From NCBI GenBank assembly GCA_004322215.1, contig SCSM01000029.1, forward strand, positions 1 through 64,000: a stretch of 64,000 bases of DNA. The letters run 5' to 3'. Shown one piece after another: positions 1 through 10,124 of this stretch (its first letter is position 1; the number at the start of each line of letters is the position of its first letter). Source of the DNA: Bacteroidota bacterium (GTDB lineage Bacteria; Bacteroidota; Ignavibacteria; Kapaibacteriales; UBA2268). A model generated the notes under the pieces. That model had not been told where the DNA came from. It saw only the letters and a list, made by a program, of their open reading frames with translations, and did no database searches. A program made the translations under genes and the position numbers.

Positions 1-163
1 TATAAATTCAAACATCCTAATAAGTAGAATTGAAATATTTTCCATTCTTGGTAATAAAGTAATTGAAACCGAATACAAAGACAAGATAGATGTCAGCCGG
101 CTGAGTGCAGGTGTGTATTTTTTGAAAGCAGGAGCTCAGGTATATAAGTTTGTGAAGATGTAG
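1..163 (+). CDS. C-terminal end of a T9SS-exported protein (5' truncated)
   Basis: The first gene is cut by the window edge; only about 53 codons remain, ending in TAG at 161-163. The fragment is a type A T9SS sorting tail with the local signature EIFSILGNKV, YKDKIDVSRLSAGVYF and the end VYKFVKM. This tail directs an exported protein through the type IX system and is removed or anchored at the outer membrane. It is nearly identical in DNA to the ends of the next six genes. What the missing N-terminal part does cannot be said. Confidence 0.85.
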   Translation, partial: INSNILISRIEIFSILGNKVIETEYKDKIDVSRLSAGVYFLKAGAQVYKFVKM

Positions 164-208
164 GAAATTATAAACTATACATAAATTAAATATTTGAAAG
201 GAACAACA

Positions 209-2572
209 ATGAAAACTTTCATCAGGATATTCGTTATTATCTTACTTACTAACATTGCTCTATCAGAGTGGGAGCTAAGGTACAATGCCGATAATGTGAG
301 GCAATTTGCCAGCGACGGTAATAAAATGTATATCGGCAGAAACAACGGAATGACCATTTATGATTTAAACACAAAAGACAGTGTTAATAAAAATACTCTC
401 AATTCCGAACTGCCGGGTAATTACATCAACACACTAATGCCAATGCCTGACAATACAATTCTTGTCAGCACAAACGGTGGCTTAGCTGTAATCGAGAATG
501 GAACAATCACAAGAGACAAACCTATTTGCACAAACTACCCGGATAATGATGCAAGAGACCTTTACAAAGACTCAAGCGGCGACATCTGGACATTCTCATC
601 ACACAAAGTACATAAATACAGCAATGGAGTATGGAATACTTATGATTTGAGCGACACTGTTAGTTACAAATTCGATTTGTTAAAATTATTTATACACAAA
701 GACAAATGTTGGGCATTATTTAATGATAATACAAAATTTGAAACGGTATATTATTATTCTGAATGGAACCGTGAGCAAATTAGTATCGCTATAATTTCAG
801 ATACGGGAATTACTAAAATATTTGAAAAATACGATTATCCATATTATGAAGGGGGTAGATTAGATTTAATTAACTATAATAACAGCATCATACTGAAAAA
901 TATGAATGGTGTTTATATATTTAATGACACAAATTGGACTAAAACAAATATGTTGGATATTAACGATACATTAATAGCATCCTGGATGACGGCAATGAAA
1001 TCAGATAATAAAGGAAATATTTGGTATGCTATAACTAATAGTAATAATTCAGTTACACATCCTGTAAGTTTTAATATTAATACCGGATTGAAAAAGGAAC
1101 ACTTAATAAATGAAGAAGATAAAACAATTTCCAATATTTCAGTACTTGACGATAGTACTGTTGCTGTTACCAATGGCAAATATTTTTATTTCTATAATGA
1201 CACCGGTTGGACAAGAATAATCTCAAGCGATTATGGAATACCCGATGATGTAAATTTTTCAAATGTAAGAATTCTTAATGGTCATAGATATATCATTATT
1301 TATAATGATACAAAATTATATAAACGAAGCACTCTTTATTGCCTCGATGATAGAAGTACAATACCTCCTATAAAAACCGGCTTCCCCTATTCAACAATTT
1401 TACAATTTGGAATTGATAAAATTGGAAAAGGAATATTTGAAGGAAGAAATAGTCAATATGAACAGCTGAAATTTGAATCTGATACTGGCTTTGTAATTCC
1501 GGGAATATACCAGACAAGAATAATAAAACCTTCAATTAATGGAAAAGTCTATTATTCTCCTGTTGCAAAAAACGGTTCTTATTTATTAACATGGGAAGGA
1601 AATAAAATAGATACATTAGATTTGGGATTTATGAATGAAATATCATCATTTATCTATGATTTTGATGTTTATGAGGATAAATTGATTGCTCTGGGTTATT
1701 ATGAATATGATACTGATTCTTTAAACACTTTTCTTTCTATTTACAATACTTCTACCGGGGAACTACTTAAATATGATAAGACCAATTCACAACTACCTGA
1801 TTTTTATTACAGAACCGAATGGATAATGAAATATTCGATGGACACTGTTCCGATTTGTCTTACTGTTGGTAATGGTATGAATATATGGATTACAACAACC
1901 GAATCTCTTATTGAGTTCAATAATGGGAACATGACATTTTATGAACTCCCCAAAAAGGATACTTTTGACCCAATTGTGTTTAGTAAAATATATTTCGATT
2001 CTGCATCAAATGAAATTTTTGCTTCTTCCTATTATGACTCATTCTACTTCTTCGACCTCGCAACCGAAAAATGGGACAGCATTCCAAAATCCGATTGTGG
2101 TATTATCGGCTGGTACATAAGCCATAAAAAACTTCTCGATGGCAGAATTTGGGCTTGTGACTACACTGGATATATGTATAGGTATATTGGTAAAGGAAAA
2201 TTCGAACCATACAATTTACAAATAAACGGAAGAGAGTATCTTAATTTCCAAATAAACGACTTCTCAATTGATGCAAACAATTACCTTCACCTTGGAACAG
2301 ACATCGGCTTGCTGACAAACAAAACCATATTAACAGGTATTGAAGATAATACTTTTATAGATACTGAACAAATATTCCTGATGCCAAATCCCGCTACAGA
2401 TTATTTGTATATAAAATCAAACATCCTAAGAAGTAGTATTGAAATATATTCCATTCTCGGAAATAAAGTATTAGAATCAGAATACAAAGACAGAATTGAT
2501 GTCAGTGGGCTGAGTGCAGGTGTGTATTTTTTGAAAGCAGGAGATAAGGTCTATAAATTTGTGAAGATATAG
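209..2572 (+). CDS. T9SS-exported beta-propeller protein
   Basis: The product is about 787 residues. I place the start at ATG 209 rather than the in-frame TTG at 194, because an AAAGGA ribosome site lies 7 nt upstream and a signal peptide (MKTFIRIFVIILLTNIALS) follows. The body has repeated short blades with patterns such as GNIWYAITNSN and MNIWITTTESLIEF, which resemble two-component-regulator-type propeller repeats. The last 80 residues are a T9SS sorting domain beginning LMPNPATDYLYI and ending VYKFVKI. It is probably a surface or secreted sensor or adhesin-like propeller, but the ligand is unknown. The central part is more AT-rich than the ends. It shares its 3' tail with its neighbours. 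Confidence 0.8.
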   Translation: MKTFIRIFVIILLTNIALSEWELRYNADNVRQFASDGNKMYIGRNNGMTIYDLNTKDSVNKNTLNSELPGNYINTLMPMPDNTILVSTNGGLAVIENGTITRDKPICTNYPDNDARDLYKDSSGDIWTFSSHKVHKYSNGVWNTYDLSDTVSYKFDLLKLFIHKDKCWALFNDNTKFETVYYYSEWNREQISIAIISDTGITKIFEKYDYPYYEGGRLDLINYNNSIILKNMNGVYIFNDTNWTKTNMLDINDTLIASWMTAMKSDNKGNIWYAITNSNNSVTHPVSFNINTGLKKEHLINEEDKTISNISVLDDSTVAVTNGKYFYFYNDTGWTRIISSDYGIPDDVNFSNVRILNGHRYIIIYNDTKLYKRSTLYCLDDRSTIPPIKTGFPYSTILQFGIDKIGKGIFEGRNSQYEQLKFESDTGFVIPGIYQTRIIKPSINGKVYYSPVAKNGSYLLTWEGNKIDTLDLGFMNEISSFIYDFDVYEDKLIALGYYEYDTDSLNTFLSIYNTSTGELLKYDKTNSQLPDFYYRTEWIMKYSMDTVPICLTVGNGMNIWITTTESLIEFNNGNMTFYELPKKDTFDPIVFSKIYFDSASNEIFASSYYDSFYFFDLATEKWDSIPKSDCGIIGWYISHKKLLDGRIWACDYTGYMYRYIGKGKFEPYNLQINGREYLNFQINDFSIDANNYLHLGTDIGLLTNKTILTGIEDNTFIDTEQIFLMPNPATDYLYIKSNILRSSIEIYSILGNKVLESEYKDRIDVSGLSAGVYFLKAGDKVYKFVKI

Positions 2573-2611
2573 GAAAATAAAAATTCATTAATAAAATCCC
2601 GGAGATTAAAA

Positions 2612-4081
2612 ATGAAAATATTTAAACTTCTTTTAATTTTTATCTTTTTAGCTATAATTTCGACAATGTTATACTCACAAGAGCTCTTATGGCAAAAAAG
2701 ATATTACCCTGATGAAGGAGAAAGACTATATTTACCCTTAATTACCGAAATTGATGGAGATATTCTATTAGTAAGTTTCATCAGATTGTATGATGGTACT
2801 GATATCTTTGGTAATAACAAGATTTTGATTTCCCGTATAACAAAACATGGAGATACTGTTTGGAATAAAAAAATTATTTTGAGCCGTAATATTAAAGCTA
2901 TAAAAATAATAAAAAATTTTAATGATAATTATAATATATATGGACTATGGAATAATAATTTACTATATTATATAACAATTAATAAATCAGGAGAATTAAT
3001 ATCTGAACATTTTATGGAATCAGATTTAATCGGCATTGGTTCATTTTGGTCATTTTTATTAAGTGATGATAATAATATCATTACGACATATTTTGACCAG
3101 GCAAATGCTCAAGGATTAATTGTAAAATATGATTCAAATTTTGTAATTACTGATTCATCAAGGATTAATTTTATAAACGAAGATACATCAATTGCTCATC
3201 CTGCTTATTATTTAGTAGTTCAGAATAATATTAATGATAGTTGTTATTTGTTTTCTTATTATCAAATATATCCTTTTGATTTTTTTTATTTTTTTATAAC
3301 AGATAAAAATCTAAATATACAACAAATCCGGAAATATGATTCAAAGTTATTGGGCAATGAATGGGAAAAATTTTTTATAAGATATATTAGTCAAAATGAG
3401 GATGATTCATTTGTTGGGATACTTAACAATTCAAATCCGCAAGGTGATTCTACAATAGCTACTATACAGTTTGATAGCTCGGGGAATATTATAACCATTA
3501 ATTTTTTTGGAGACCAGGTAATATATGATTTAGATAAGCCAAATCCAGGAATATCAAATATGAGTGTTACTAATATAGTTAAATGCAATGATAAAGGATA
3601 TTTATTGGGCTGTTCCTATAGATATCCTGCATTAATTAAAATCGGTCAATATGGAAATCGTGAATGGAGTAAAATATTAGATCTTCTTGATACAAATATG
3701 AAAACTTCAATAAATAGTATTATTCAATTATCTGATAGTAATTATTATGTTGCAGAATCAGAAAGCCAATTACAAGATACCTCTAAAGATATATGGAAAC
3801 CTCTCAATAATATTTTAGTTAAAATGTCAAATCAACCGACAAATGTTCTTGATTATTATGAAAAAGATAATATTATTCAAATAATTCCAAATCCTGCATA
3901 CGATTTCATTCAATTGCATTTTACAGATGATATAAAATTATTTGATGTTGAAATATATAATGTACTCGGCATTAAAATGCTCGAAACCGAATACAAAGAC
4001 AGGATTGATGTCAGCCGACTGTGTGCAGGTGTGTATTTCCTGAAAGCAGGAGCTCAGGTATATAAGTTTGTGAAGATGTGA
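2612..4081 (+). CDS. T9SS-exported protein, propeller-like, function unknown
   Basis: A 489-residue protein begins with a clear signal peptide (MKIFKLLLIFIFLAIISTMLYS) after a CCCGGAG-type ribosome site at about 2598-2604. The middle, roughly residues 25-410, has repeated strand-rich segments of the type seen in secreted delta-60/kelch-like propellers, for example GYLLGCSYRYPALIKI. No catalytic motif is seen. The last 80 residues are the local T9SS tail (IIPNPAYDFIQLHF to VYKFVKM). It lies 39 nt after the previous gene. The name is limited to what the tail and signal peptide support; a more specific function is not visible. Confidence 0.75.
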   Translation: MKIFKLLLIFIFLAIISTMLYSQELLWQKRYYPDEGERLYLPLITEIDGDILLVSFIRLYDGTDIFGNNKILISRITKHGDTVWNKKIILSRNIKAIKIIKNFNDNYNIYGLWNNNLLYYITINKSGELISEHFMESDLIGIGSFWSFLLSDDNNIITTYFDQANAQGLIVKYDSNFVITDSSRINFINEDTSIAHPAYYLVVQNNINDSCYLFSYYQIYPFDFFYFFITDKNLNIQQIRKYDSKLLGNEWEKFFIRYISQNEDDSFVGILNNSNPQGDSTIATIQFDSSGNIITINFFGDQVIYDLDKPNPGISNMSVTNIVKCNDKGYLLGCSYRYPALIKIGQYGNREWSKILDLLDTNMKTSINSIIQLSDSNYYVAESESQLQDTSKDIWKPLNNILVKMSNQPTNVLDYYEKDNIIQIIPNPAYDFIQLHFTDDIKLFDVEIYNVLGIKMLETEYKDRIDVSRLCAGVYFLKAGAQVYKFVKM

Positions 4082-4107
4082 AAATTATAATGAAACAAAT
4101 TTGAATA

Positions 4108-4141
4108 TTTTGGATTACTTATATTATATGTTAATCCAAAA
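4108..4141 (+). repeat. Intergenic hairpin, copy 1 (TTTTGGATTA stem)
   Basis: A perfect 10-bp inverted repeat, TTTTGGATTA and TAATCCAAAA, encloses a 14-nt AT loop in the spacer before the next gene. It is preceded by AATGAAACAAATTTGAA. The same arrangement recurs at 10125-10161 and in altered form at 6150-6182. On the + strand it lacks a T-run, so it could be a leader structure, a terminator reading the other way, or both. Confidence 0.6.
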
Positions 4142-4159
4142 AAAAATTACAGGTGTTAT

Positions 4160-6121
4160 ATGAAAAAAATATTTCTCCTTGTCATACTCATTTTATTTCC
4201 TTATTTATTATTACATGGTCAATTAATAAGAGAATGGAAAACAGTTGCCGAAGGTCACTTTACAGGTACAGACTATAGACGAAATCTCTCAATAGCAAAT
4301 GGGAAATATCTTGCTGCTGTTGGCTATCGCCCTCTTGCTAACGATACATCTATTGTACTGCTATCACAGGATAGCGGAGTAACATGGCAAAATGTATTGA
4401 AAGAAAAAGCGATAAACTATGATTCATTACCTGGGGAGTGGAGTACAAGATTTTTTCAAACAGTTGAAATGCCATCAAAAAACCTTATCATTATAATTGG
4501 AATTGAACAAATGAAGCATGATGTAAATAAATCAATGTATCCTTTTATATATAGGTCAACCGATTTTGGTAAAAATTGGGAAAGGATTGAGATTTCGTCC
4601 GAGCATGTAGTATTCAATTTTAGCTGCATTTCTATGCTCGACGATAATTTTGGTATTATGATATCAGGTAGAAATCCTACTACCGAAGATTCAAGCACTG
4701 CTGCTTTATACAAAACGACTGATGGAGGATTAACTTGGTCAGCCAAGCCATTCCCTTCGCAATATCCCGGAATGCTCAAATGTTTTTCTGTCAATGATTA
4801 TGTTGTTGGCTATGACAATAAACTCTTTGAAACGAATGATGGAGGGTTAACCTGGATTAAACTCACTAATCCGGAAGGACCATTGGGACTTTGTTCTTAT
4901 ATTAATCGCAATTTATGGATTGTGTCAGCCAGAGGTTATAAACCCGGACATGGTGATACGCTTTTTTGTTTTATCTATAAGACAACTGACGGGGGACATA
5001 GCTGGATTACCTTATCCGATACTATGAAATCAAATTTATCATTCAGAACTGATTTTTTTGATGAAAATAACGGCTTAGCTTCCGGTGTTTCTTATAGCAA
5101 TTTTTTCAGGACTACAGATGGAGCCAAAACATGGGAAACTGAAATCTCACCTCATGAATCTTATATGGACGCTCCTGTCCAAATCAGGTTTTTCGACGAA
5201 GAAAAAGCTTTGGTTCTCTGCTCAAAAAGAATCTTACTTTATTCAGGCAATTATAATCTAAAGCCGCCGAAAGTACAATATACAAAAGATAGCGGTAGTC
5301 TTCTCGATTACAGATTATATTGGAACAGAATTCAAGGCGGGAATAAATTCAAACTGCAAATATCGGAATCTAAACCAATGCAATTTCCTGAATATACAAT
5401 CCCCGATTATGATAAGAAATTAATCTTAAACCACGAGAATCTCACAGATACGAGCTTCAGTCTCACAGGAAAAATAAAATTTAATAAAGAATATCGCATT
5501 CGGGTAAATACTTATAACGACAAAATGGAAAGCGATTGGTCTAAGATGCTCTTTTTTAAAACACCTCATGACACTGCTAAAAGTGCTTATCTCGATACTT
5601 GTAAACAGCTCAAACCTAACCTAAATGAAATATGCAGTTATGACAGCATAACTTTCATCTGGAGTAAAGTAAAAGACGCATCATACTATACACTGAATGT
5701 CACTACACCCGATGGATTTGCATTTGGATTATATGATTTTATTATTGAAAATCTAACAGATACAATATATACATTGACTAAGTTCAAAAGTGACCAACAA
5801 TATATCTGGTGGGTAGTCGCAGGTGCTGATGATAAAGAAAATTCACCTTATACTTATTGGATATTCTTTACAGAAAAAGTTAATAATGTTTTTAATAATA
5901 ATCTTATTAACAACTATGGGATTTCCCCCAATCCGGCTGAATCAATAATCTTTATCAATGATGATAATGATTCACTAATAAAAAAAGTAGAAATATATTC
6001 CATTCTTGGTAATAAAGTAATTGAAACCGAATACAAAGACAGAATTGATGTCAGCGAATTGAGTGCAGGAGTGTATTTTGTGAAAGCAGGAGACATGATA
6101 TATAAATTTGTGAAAATGTGA
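4160..6121 (+). CDS. T9SS-exported YCF48/BNR propeller with fibronectin-like region
   Basis: This 653-residue exported protein has a signal peptide of about 20 residues. Six BNR/YCF48-type Asp-box blades follow between residues about 65 and 330, seen as DSGVTW, DFGKNW, DGGLTW twice, DGGHSW and DGAKTW. These sialidase-type Asp boxes mark a beta-propeller; they are not catalytic alone. Residues about 370-600 look like two fibronectin-type/beta-sandwich domains with tryptophan-rich strands (LYWNRIQGG, ITFIWSKV). The end is the local T9SS tail. The likely role is a surface adhesin or binding protein. The spacer before it carries the hairpin repeat. Confidence 0.8.
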   Translation: MKKIFLLVILILFPYLLLHGQLIREWKTVAEGHFTGTDYRRNLSIANGKYLAAVGYRPLANDTSIVLLSQDSGVTWQNVLKEKAINYDSLPGEWSTRFFQTVEMPSKNLIIIIGIEQMKHDVNKSMYPFIYRSTDFGKNWERIEISSEHVVFNFSCISMLDDNFGIMISGRNPTTEDSSTAALYKTTDGGLTWSAKPFPSQYPGMLKCFSVNDYVVGYDNKLFETNDGGLTWIKLTNPEGPLGLCSYINRNLWIVSARGYKPGHGDTLFCFIYKTTDGGHSWITLSDTMKSNLSFRTDFFDENNGLASGVSYSNFFRTTDGAKTWETEISPHESYMDAPVQIRFFDEEKALVLCSKRILLYSGNYNLKPPKVQYTKDSGSLLDYRLYWNRIQGGNKFKLQISESKPMQFPEYTIPDYDKKLILNHENLTDTSFSLTGKIKFNKEYRIRVNTYNDKMESDWSKMLFFKTPHDTAKSAYLDTCKQLKPNLNEICSYDSITFIWSKVKDASYYTLNVTTPDGFAFGLYDFIIENLTDTIYTLTKFKSDQQYIWWVVAGADDKENSPYTYWIFFTEKVNNVFNNNLINNYGISPNPAESIIFINDDNDSLIKKVEIYSILGNKVIETEYKDRIDVSELSAGVYFVKAGDMIYKFVKM

Positions 6122-6149
6122 GAAAATAATTATGAAACAAATATAAATT

Positions 6150-6182
6150 TTGGAGATTATTTAATATATATTTTTTCTCCAA
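6150..6182 (+). repeat. Intergenic hairpin, diverged copy (TTGGAGA stem)
   Basis: A 7-bp inverted repeat TTGGAGA / TCTCCAA with a 19-nt AT loop occupies the same position relative to the next gene as the hairpins at 4108 and 10125. It is preceded by the same ATGAAACAAAT motif. The stem sequence has changed on both sides while pairing is kept, which suggests the structure matters. Confidence 0.5.
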
Positions 6183-6201
6183 TATTTAATAGGTAGTAAT
6201 T

Positions 6202-7500
6202 ATGAATTATTTAAAACTTATTATTGTCTTTTTCTGCATTGTATTCTTCATAAACGAACTCCAATCACAATCAGATTGGAAATTATACAAATCAACTTAC
6301 GGCGATTTGCAAATGAATGATACACTTTTTAATATAAGAAAAATTATTACTGCGAAAAATCAGGTTTATGTTGCTACTGCTTATGGTTTAGCAATCATTA
6401 AAAATGATGTTATTGGGTGGTTCAATTGGAATAATACAGGTCTGACAAATAAAAATACATGGAATATTTTAGACATGTGTATTGATAAAGATGATAATAT
6501 ATGGTGTGCCACAAATTATGGATTACTTAAATATGATGGAAGTCAATTCACACTTTTTACTAATTCTAACAGTGGACTAAAAACTAACAGCTTAACAGGT
6601 ATCACATGCAATAATAATAATTCAATATGGTGTACTGATATGGGCAAATTCATTTACAAAATAAAGGACACTACTATTCAGGTATATGACCTAATTGAAT
6701 TAAACATCCCCTTACCGTATATTCAAGGAAGTTTTATACAAGCTGATAATCAGGGCAATATTTGGTACAGTTCAGGAAAGTTATTAGTGCATTATAATGG
6801 AATTCAATGGATTGTTTCCGATTCAAATTTTGTTCCTTTAGAACCAACAGGCGAAGTAATTGGAAAACTTTATATAACAAAAGATAGTTCTTTAGTTATC
6901 ATTACAAGTAAGGAAAAAGTTTTAAAGTATATGAGTAGTATATGGTATGAATATAGTCATGAAAAAATAACCGGATTGCCTGAATATGAACCCGGAAAAA
7001 AATATATTTTTTCTATATCAGAAGATAAAATTGGTAATTTATTAATCGGTGTAGCAGGAGTATATCAAAAAGAAAAACCGAAAATTTTAGTCCTTAATAA
7101 AAATATAAATATTAATAATCTGTGGAGTAATATTGATTTACCCCCGATCGGAACAACCGACTCATCTGACCCCAATATATACGCTCCTTCTGCAATAGCT
7201 ATAGATGATGATAATAAATTATGGGTTGGCACAAATGTCGAGGGTGTGTTGCTTTTTTATAATTATCCGACATCTGTCGTAGAAAATGAATCAAACGAAA
7301 CTCCATCAATGTTTCCAAATCCGGTTGTTGATTATATACAAATCAATAGGAATGATAAATGCAGTATTCAAATCTTCTCTGTTCTCGGCATAAAAGTAAT
7401 CGAAACAAAATACAAAGATAGAATAGATGTCAGCGGATTGGATGCAGGAGTGTATTTCTTGTTCGTGAATAATAAAATATATAAGTTTGTTAAAATTTGA
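6202..7500 (+). CDS. T9SS-exported two-component-regulator-type propeller
   Basis: A 432-residue protein has a signal peptide (MNYLKLIIVFFCIVFFINEL, cut near SQS). Blades follow with the pattern of two-component regulator propeller repeats: NIWCATNYGLLKYDG, NIWYSSGKLLVHYNG and KLWVGTNVEGVLLF. Such repeats form the periplasmic sensor of hybrid kinases, but here they end in a T9SS tail instead of a membrane helix and kinase, so this is an exported propeller rather than a signalling protein. The tail is a somewhat diverged form (YKDRIDVSGLDAGVYFLFVN, ending KFVKI). The stop codon is followed by a palindromic repeat before the next gene. Confidence 0.8.
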   Translation: MNYLKLIIVFFCIVFFINELQSQSDWKLYKSTYGDLQMNDTLFNIRKIITAKNQVYVATAYGLAIIKNDVIGWFNWNNTGLTNKNTWNILDMCIDKDDNIWCATNYGLLKYDGSQFTLFTNSNSGLKTNSLTGITCNNNNSIWCTDMGKFIYKIKDTTIQVYDLIELNIPLPYIQGSFIQADNQGNIWYSSGKLLVHYNGIQWIVSDSNFVPLEPTGEVIGKLYITKDSSLVIITSKEKVLKYMSSIWYEYSHEKITGLPEYEPGKKYIFSISEDKIGNLLIGVAGVYQKEKPKILVLNKNININNLWSNIDLPPIGTTDSSDPNIYAPSAIAIDDDNKLWVGTNVEGVLLFYNYPTSVVENESNETPSMFPNPVVDYIQINRNDKCSIQIFSVLGIKVIETKYKDRIDVSGLDAGVYFLFVNNKIYKFVKI

Positions 7501-7520
7501 TATTGAAAATATTTTGTAGG

Positions 7521-7539
7521 GACAGAACATTGTTCTGTC
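7521..7539. repeat. REP/MITE-like palindrome GACAGAACA-T-TGTTCTGTC
   Basis: A perfect 9-bp inverted repeat with a single-base centre lies in the 56-nt spacer between two exported-protein genes, within the context GTAGGGACAG...CTGTCTC. Dispersed palindromes starting TAGGGAC or similar are widespread small repeats in many bacterial genomes. Only one copy was seen in this window, so membership in such a family is inference. It could also act as an intergenic mRNA hairpin. Confidence 0.45.
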
Positions 7540-7556
7540 TCATAAAAAGGAATTAT

Positions 7557-10097
7557 ATGAATCGTATTAATTATATTCTTGTTAATTTATTTTTATTATC
7601 TGTATTTTCTGTTGCATCCTATTGTCAGACAGACACCGAATTCTGGTTCGTGGCTCCCGAAGTATCTCAGAATGGTTCTCAGGATTTGGACAGACCCATT
7701 TTCCTGCGAATGTCATCTTTCGACCATCCGTCGGTGGTTACTATCTCGCAGTCGGCAAATCCTGCATTTGCACCAATCACTGTAACCATAGCCGCAAACA
7801 GCTCTCAGACCGTTGACCTGACTCCTTTCATAGATATTATCGAAAACAAACCTCCTGACAACGTTCTCAATTATGGTTTATACATTAAAGCCACAAAACC
7901 GATTCAGGCATACTACGAAGTGGCATCCCTCGAAACAAATTACAATCCCGAGCTTTTTGCTTTGAAAGGAAAAAATGCGCTCGGTACACATTTTATAATA
8001 CCAGGTCAGGTACAGTTTTATAATGATAACAATTACACACCAAGACCTTATTCATCATTTGATATAGTCGCAACGAGGGACAGCACAACTGTTACAATAA
8101 ATCCTAAAAACAACATAGCAGGACATAATGAAAATATTCCTTTTAATATAATTTTAAACAAAGGTCAAACATATTCAGCGGCTGGATTAGGGGATGACCC
8201 GATTTACCATCTGGTTGGAACTGAAGTGTGGTCTGATAAACCGATTGCTATAACAATAAAAGACGACATGCTGAATGGAATTATAGGATGCGCCGATTTG
8301 ATTGGAGACCAAATTGTCCCTGTAAACATTATAGGAACTGTTTATAATGCTGTCGCAGGATTTCTTGGTACCGGGGAAAAAGAAACCGTTACCATAACAG
8401 GAACTGAAGATAATACAAATTTCACTGTATGGAATTCAGGATTTAAATCCGGTGTTGTTAACAAGGGAGGTATTTACGAATTTATAATAACAGGAAATTC
8501 CTGTCAAATCGAAACAGATAAACCCGTATATGTTTACCAGGTCTCCGGCATTGGTTGTGAGCTTGGTTCTGCTTTGCTTCCTCATGTTGAATGCACCGGC
8601 TCTCGCCAGGTAGCTTTTACACGTACAACAAAACAACAGCTATCTATGATGATTTTTACAACAGAGGATGCAATTGACGGATTCACGTTGAACGATAATC
8701 CAGGCATCATAAAGTCATCAGATTTTTCACTTATACCCGGGAAATATAATAATTGGTATTTTGCAAGGTTATCTTTCGACACAAAGACAATTCCGGTTGA
8801 CCAAACCTGCATCATACAGAACAACAAAAACTTTTTTCATCTTGGCGTTCTTGAGGGCGATATTCGCACCGGATGCTCTTATGGATTCTTTTCTGATTAC
8901 AATAGTTTAAACCTTGGTTCAGATATATCAATCTGCCCCGGTGATTCTGCTGAACTCGATGCAGGGTACGGTAAGGAACCGTACAGATGGAGCAACGGTT
9001 CAACCGGGAGGTCTATCTTAGTCAGAGATTCAGGTACTTACTGGGTCATAGCACGTCTCGGCAATTGCGAAGTGAGGGATACAATTCATGTTTCTTTCGT
9101 AACACCAAATGTTCTTTCACTTGGTCCCGACAAGTATATTTGCGGTTCGGGAAGTGCCCGCCTTTATGCAGGTGAAGGTTTCATAAGTTATAAATGGAAT
9201 ACCGGCTCAACAAACAAGGAAATCATTGTTAATACTCCCGGCATATATAGTGTGGAAACTGTTTCTCCGGAAGGTTGCATTCAGCATGATTCTGTGAAAG
9301 TGATATTGATTGATACTAATATCAGAATCACAATTTCGGGTAATCCATGCGAAGGCGATAGTGCAATACTTACAACCGACTCAAGATTCGATGAGTTCTG
9401 GTGGTACGATTCGACAGGATTAATGTCTTTGACAAATAATAATAAAATTAGAATATTTAAAAGCGGGACTTACCATGTGCGTGCTGGCACCTGGACCGGT
9501 TGCTGGGCTAACTCTGATACAATCGAAGTTAAATTCAGTACCAATAAGTTCGAAATTTTCTCAAATCCTCCCTCGGACAGTGGAAAACTTGACTTCGGAG
9601 AAGTCAATATACTTGATGATAAATGTTTGACTATTACAATTTCCAATAAAAGCGATGAATCATATACTCTGAGTGATGTGTTTTTAAAAAACAACACAGT
9701 CTTTTCAATTCCTCAAAGTCAATTTGCAATGGATTTTGCACCGGGTGAATCAAGGCAGCTAATAATATGCTTTTCTCCCGTTAAATTAGGCGAACAGAGC
9801 GACACTCTTTTTATTTCCGATACATGCGTTAATCTGAGTCTGATTTTGCATGGTGTAGCAATTGGAAATGAGTACATGGGATTATCTAAATGTAACATAC
9901 AGGTAATATTGGTTACTGAAGACACATATTTGCACGAAGCTATTATAAATCCAAATGATAAAATTGAAGTGTATAACATTCTTGGTATAAAAGTCCTCGA
10001 AGCAGAACACAAAGACAAGATAGATGTCAGCGGACTTAGTGCAGGTGTTTATTTCTTAAGAATAGCTGACAAAGTGGTTCAGATTTTGAAGTTGTAA
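7557..10097 (+). CDS. T9SS-exported IgGFc-binding-domain protein with PKD-like and ASH-like modules
   Basis: I choose ATG 7557, giving 846 residues, because an AAAAGG site precedes it and a signal peptide follows (MNRINYILVNLFLLSVFSVA). An upstream in-frame ATG at 7497 would run through the palindrome and lacks these features. Residues about 25-430 match the IgGFc-binding family pattern (TDTEFWFVAPEVS, TVTIAANSSQTVDL, PIQAYYEVAS). Two gliding-motility/PKD-like repeats follow (ISICPGDSAELDAG with YRWSNGSTG, then YICGSGSARLYAG with YKWNTGST). An ASH/HYDIN-like sandwich comes next (LDFGEVNILDDKCLTITISN). The terminal tail is degenerate: it lacks the NPN-type motif and ends VVQILKL, so sorting efficiency may differ. 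Codon usage is more GC-rich than its neighbours. Confidence 0.85.
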   Translation: MNRINYILVNLFLLSVFSVASYCQTDTEFWFVAPEVSQNGSQDLDRPIFLRMSSFDHPSVVTISQSANPAFAPITVTIAANSSQTVDLTPFIDIIENKPPDNVLNYGLYIKATKPIQAYYEVASLETNYNPELFALKGKNALGTHFIIPGQVQFYNDNNYTPRPYSSFDIVATRDSTTVTINPKNNIAGHNENIPFNIILNKGQTYSAAGLGDDPIYHLVGTEVWSDKPIAITIKDDMLNGIIGCADLIGDQIVPVNIIGTVYNAVAGFLGTGEKETVTITGTEDNTNFTVWNSGFKSGVVNKGGIYEFIITGNSCQIETDKPVYVYQVSGIGCELGSALLPHVECTGSRQVAFTRTTKQQLSMMIFTTEDAIDGFTLNDNPGIIKSSDFSLIPGKYNNWYFARLSFDTKTIPVDQTCIIQNNKNFFHLGVLEGDIRTGCSYGFFSDYNSLNLGSDISICPGDSAELDAGYGKEPYRWSNGSTGRSILVRDSGTYWVIARLGNCEVRDTIHVSFVTPNVLSLGPDKYICGSGSARLYAGEGFISYKWNTGSTNKEIIVNTPGIYSVETVSPEGCIQHDSVKVILIDTNIRITISGNPCEGDSAILTTDSRFDEFWWYDSTGLMSLTNNNKIRIFKSGTYHVRAGTWTGCWANSDTIEVKFSTNKFEIFSNPPSDSGKLDFGEVNILDDKCLTITISNKSDESYTLSDVFLKNNTVFSIPQSQFAMDFAPGESRQLIICFSPVKLGEQSDTLFISDTCVNLSLILHGVAIGNEYMGLSKCNIQVILVTEDTYLHEAIINPNDKIEVYNILGIKVLEAEHKDKIDVSGLSAGVYFLRIADKVVQILKL

Positions 10098-10124
10098 GTA
10101 AAAAATAATGAAACAAATTTGAAC

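Noticed and set aside
194-208. TTG start at 194 for the first full gene
   Set aside because: The TTG immediately precedes the likely AAAGGA ribosome site for ATG 209, and the signal peptide begins at 209.
7497-7556. Start of the IgGFc-binding protein at ATG 7497
   Set aside because: It would overlap the previous gene and translate the palindromic repeat; the signal peptide and ribosome site support 7557.
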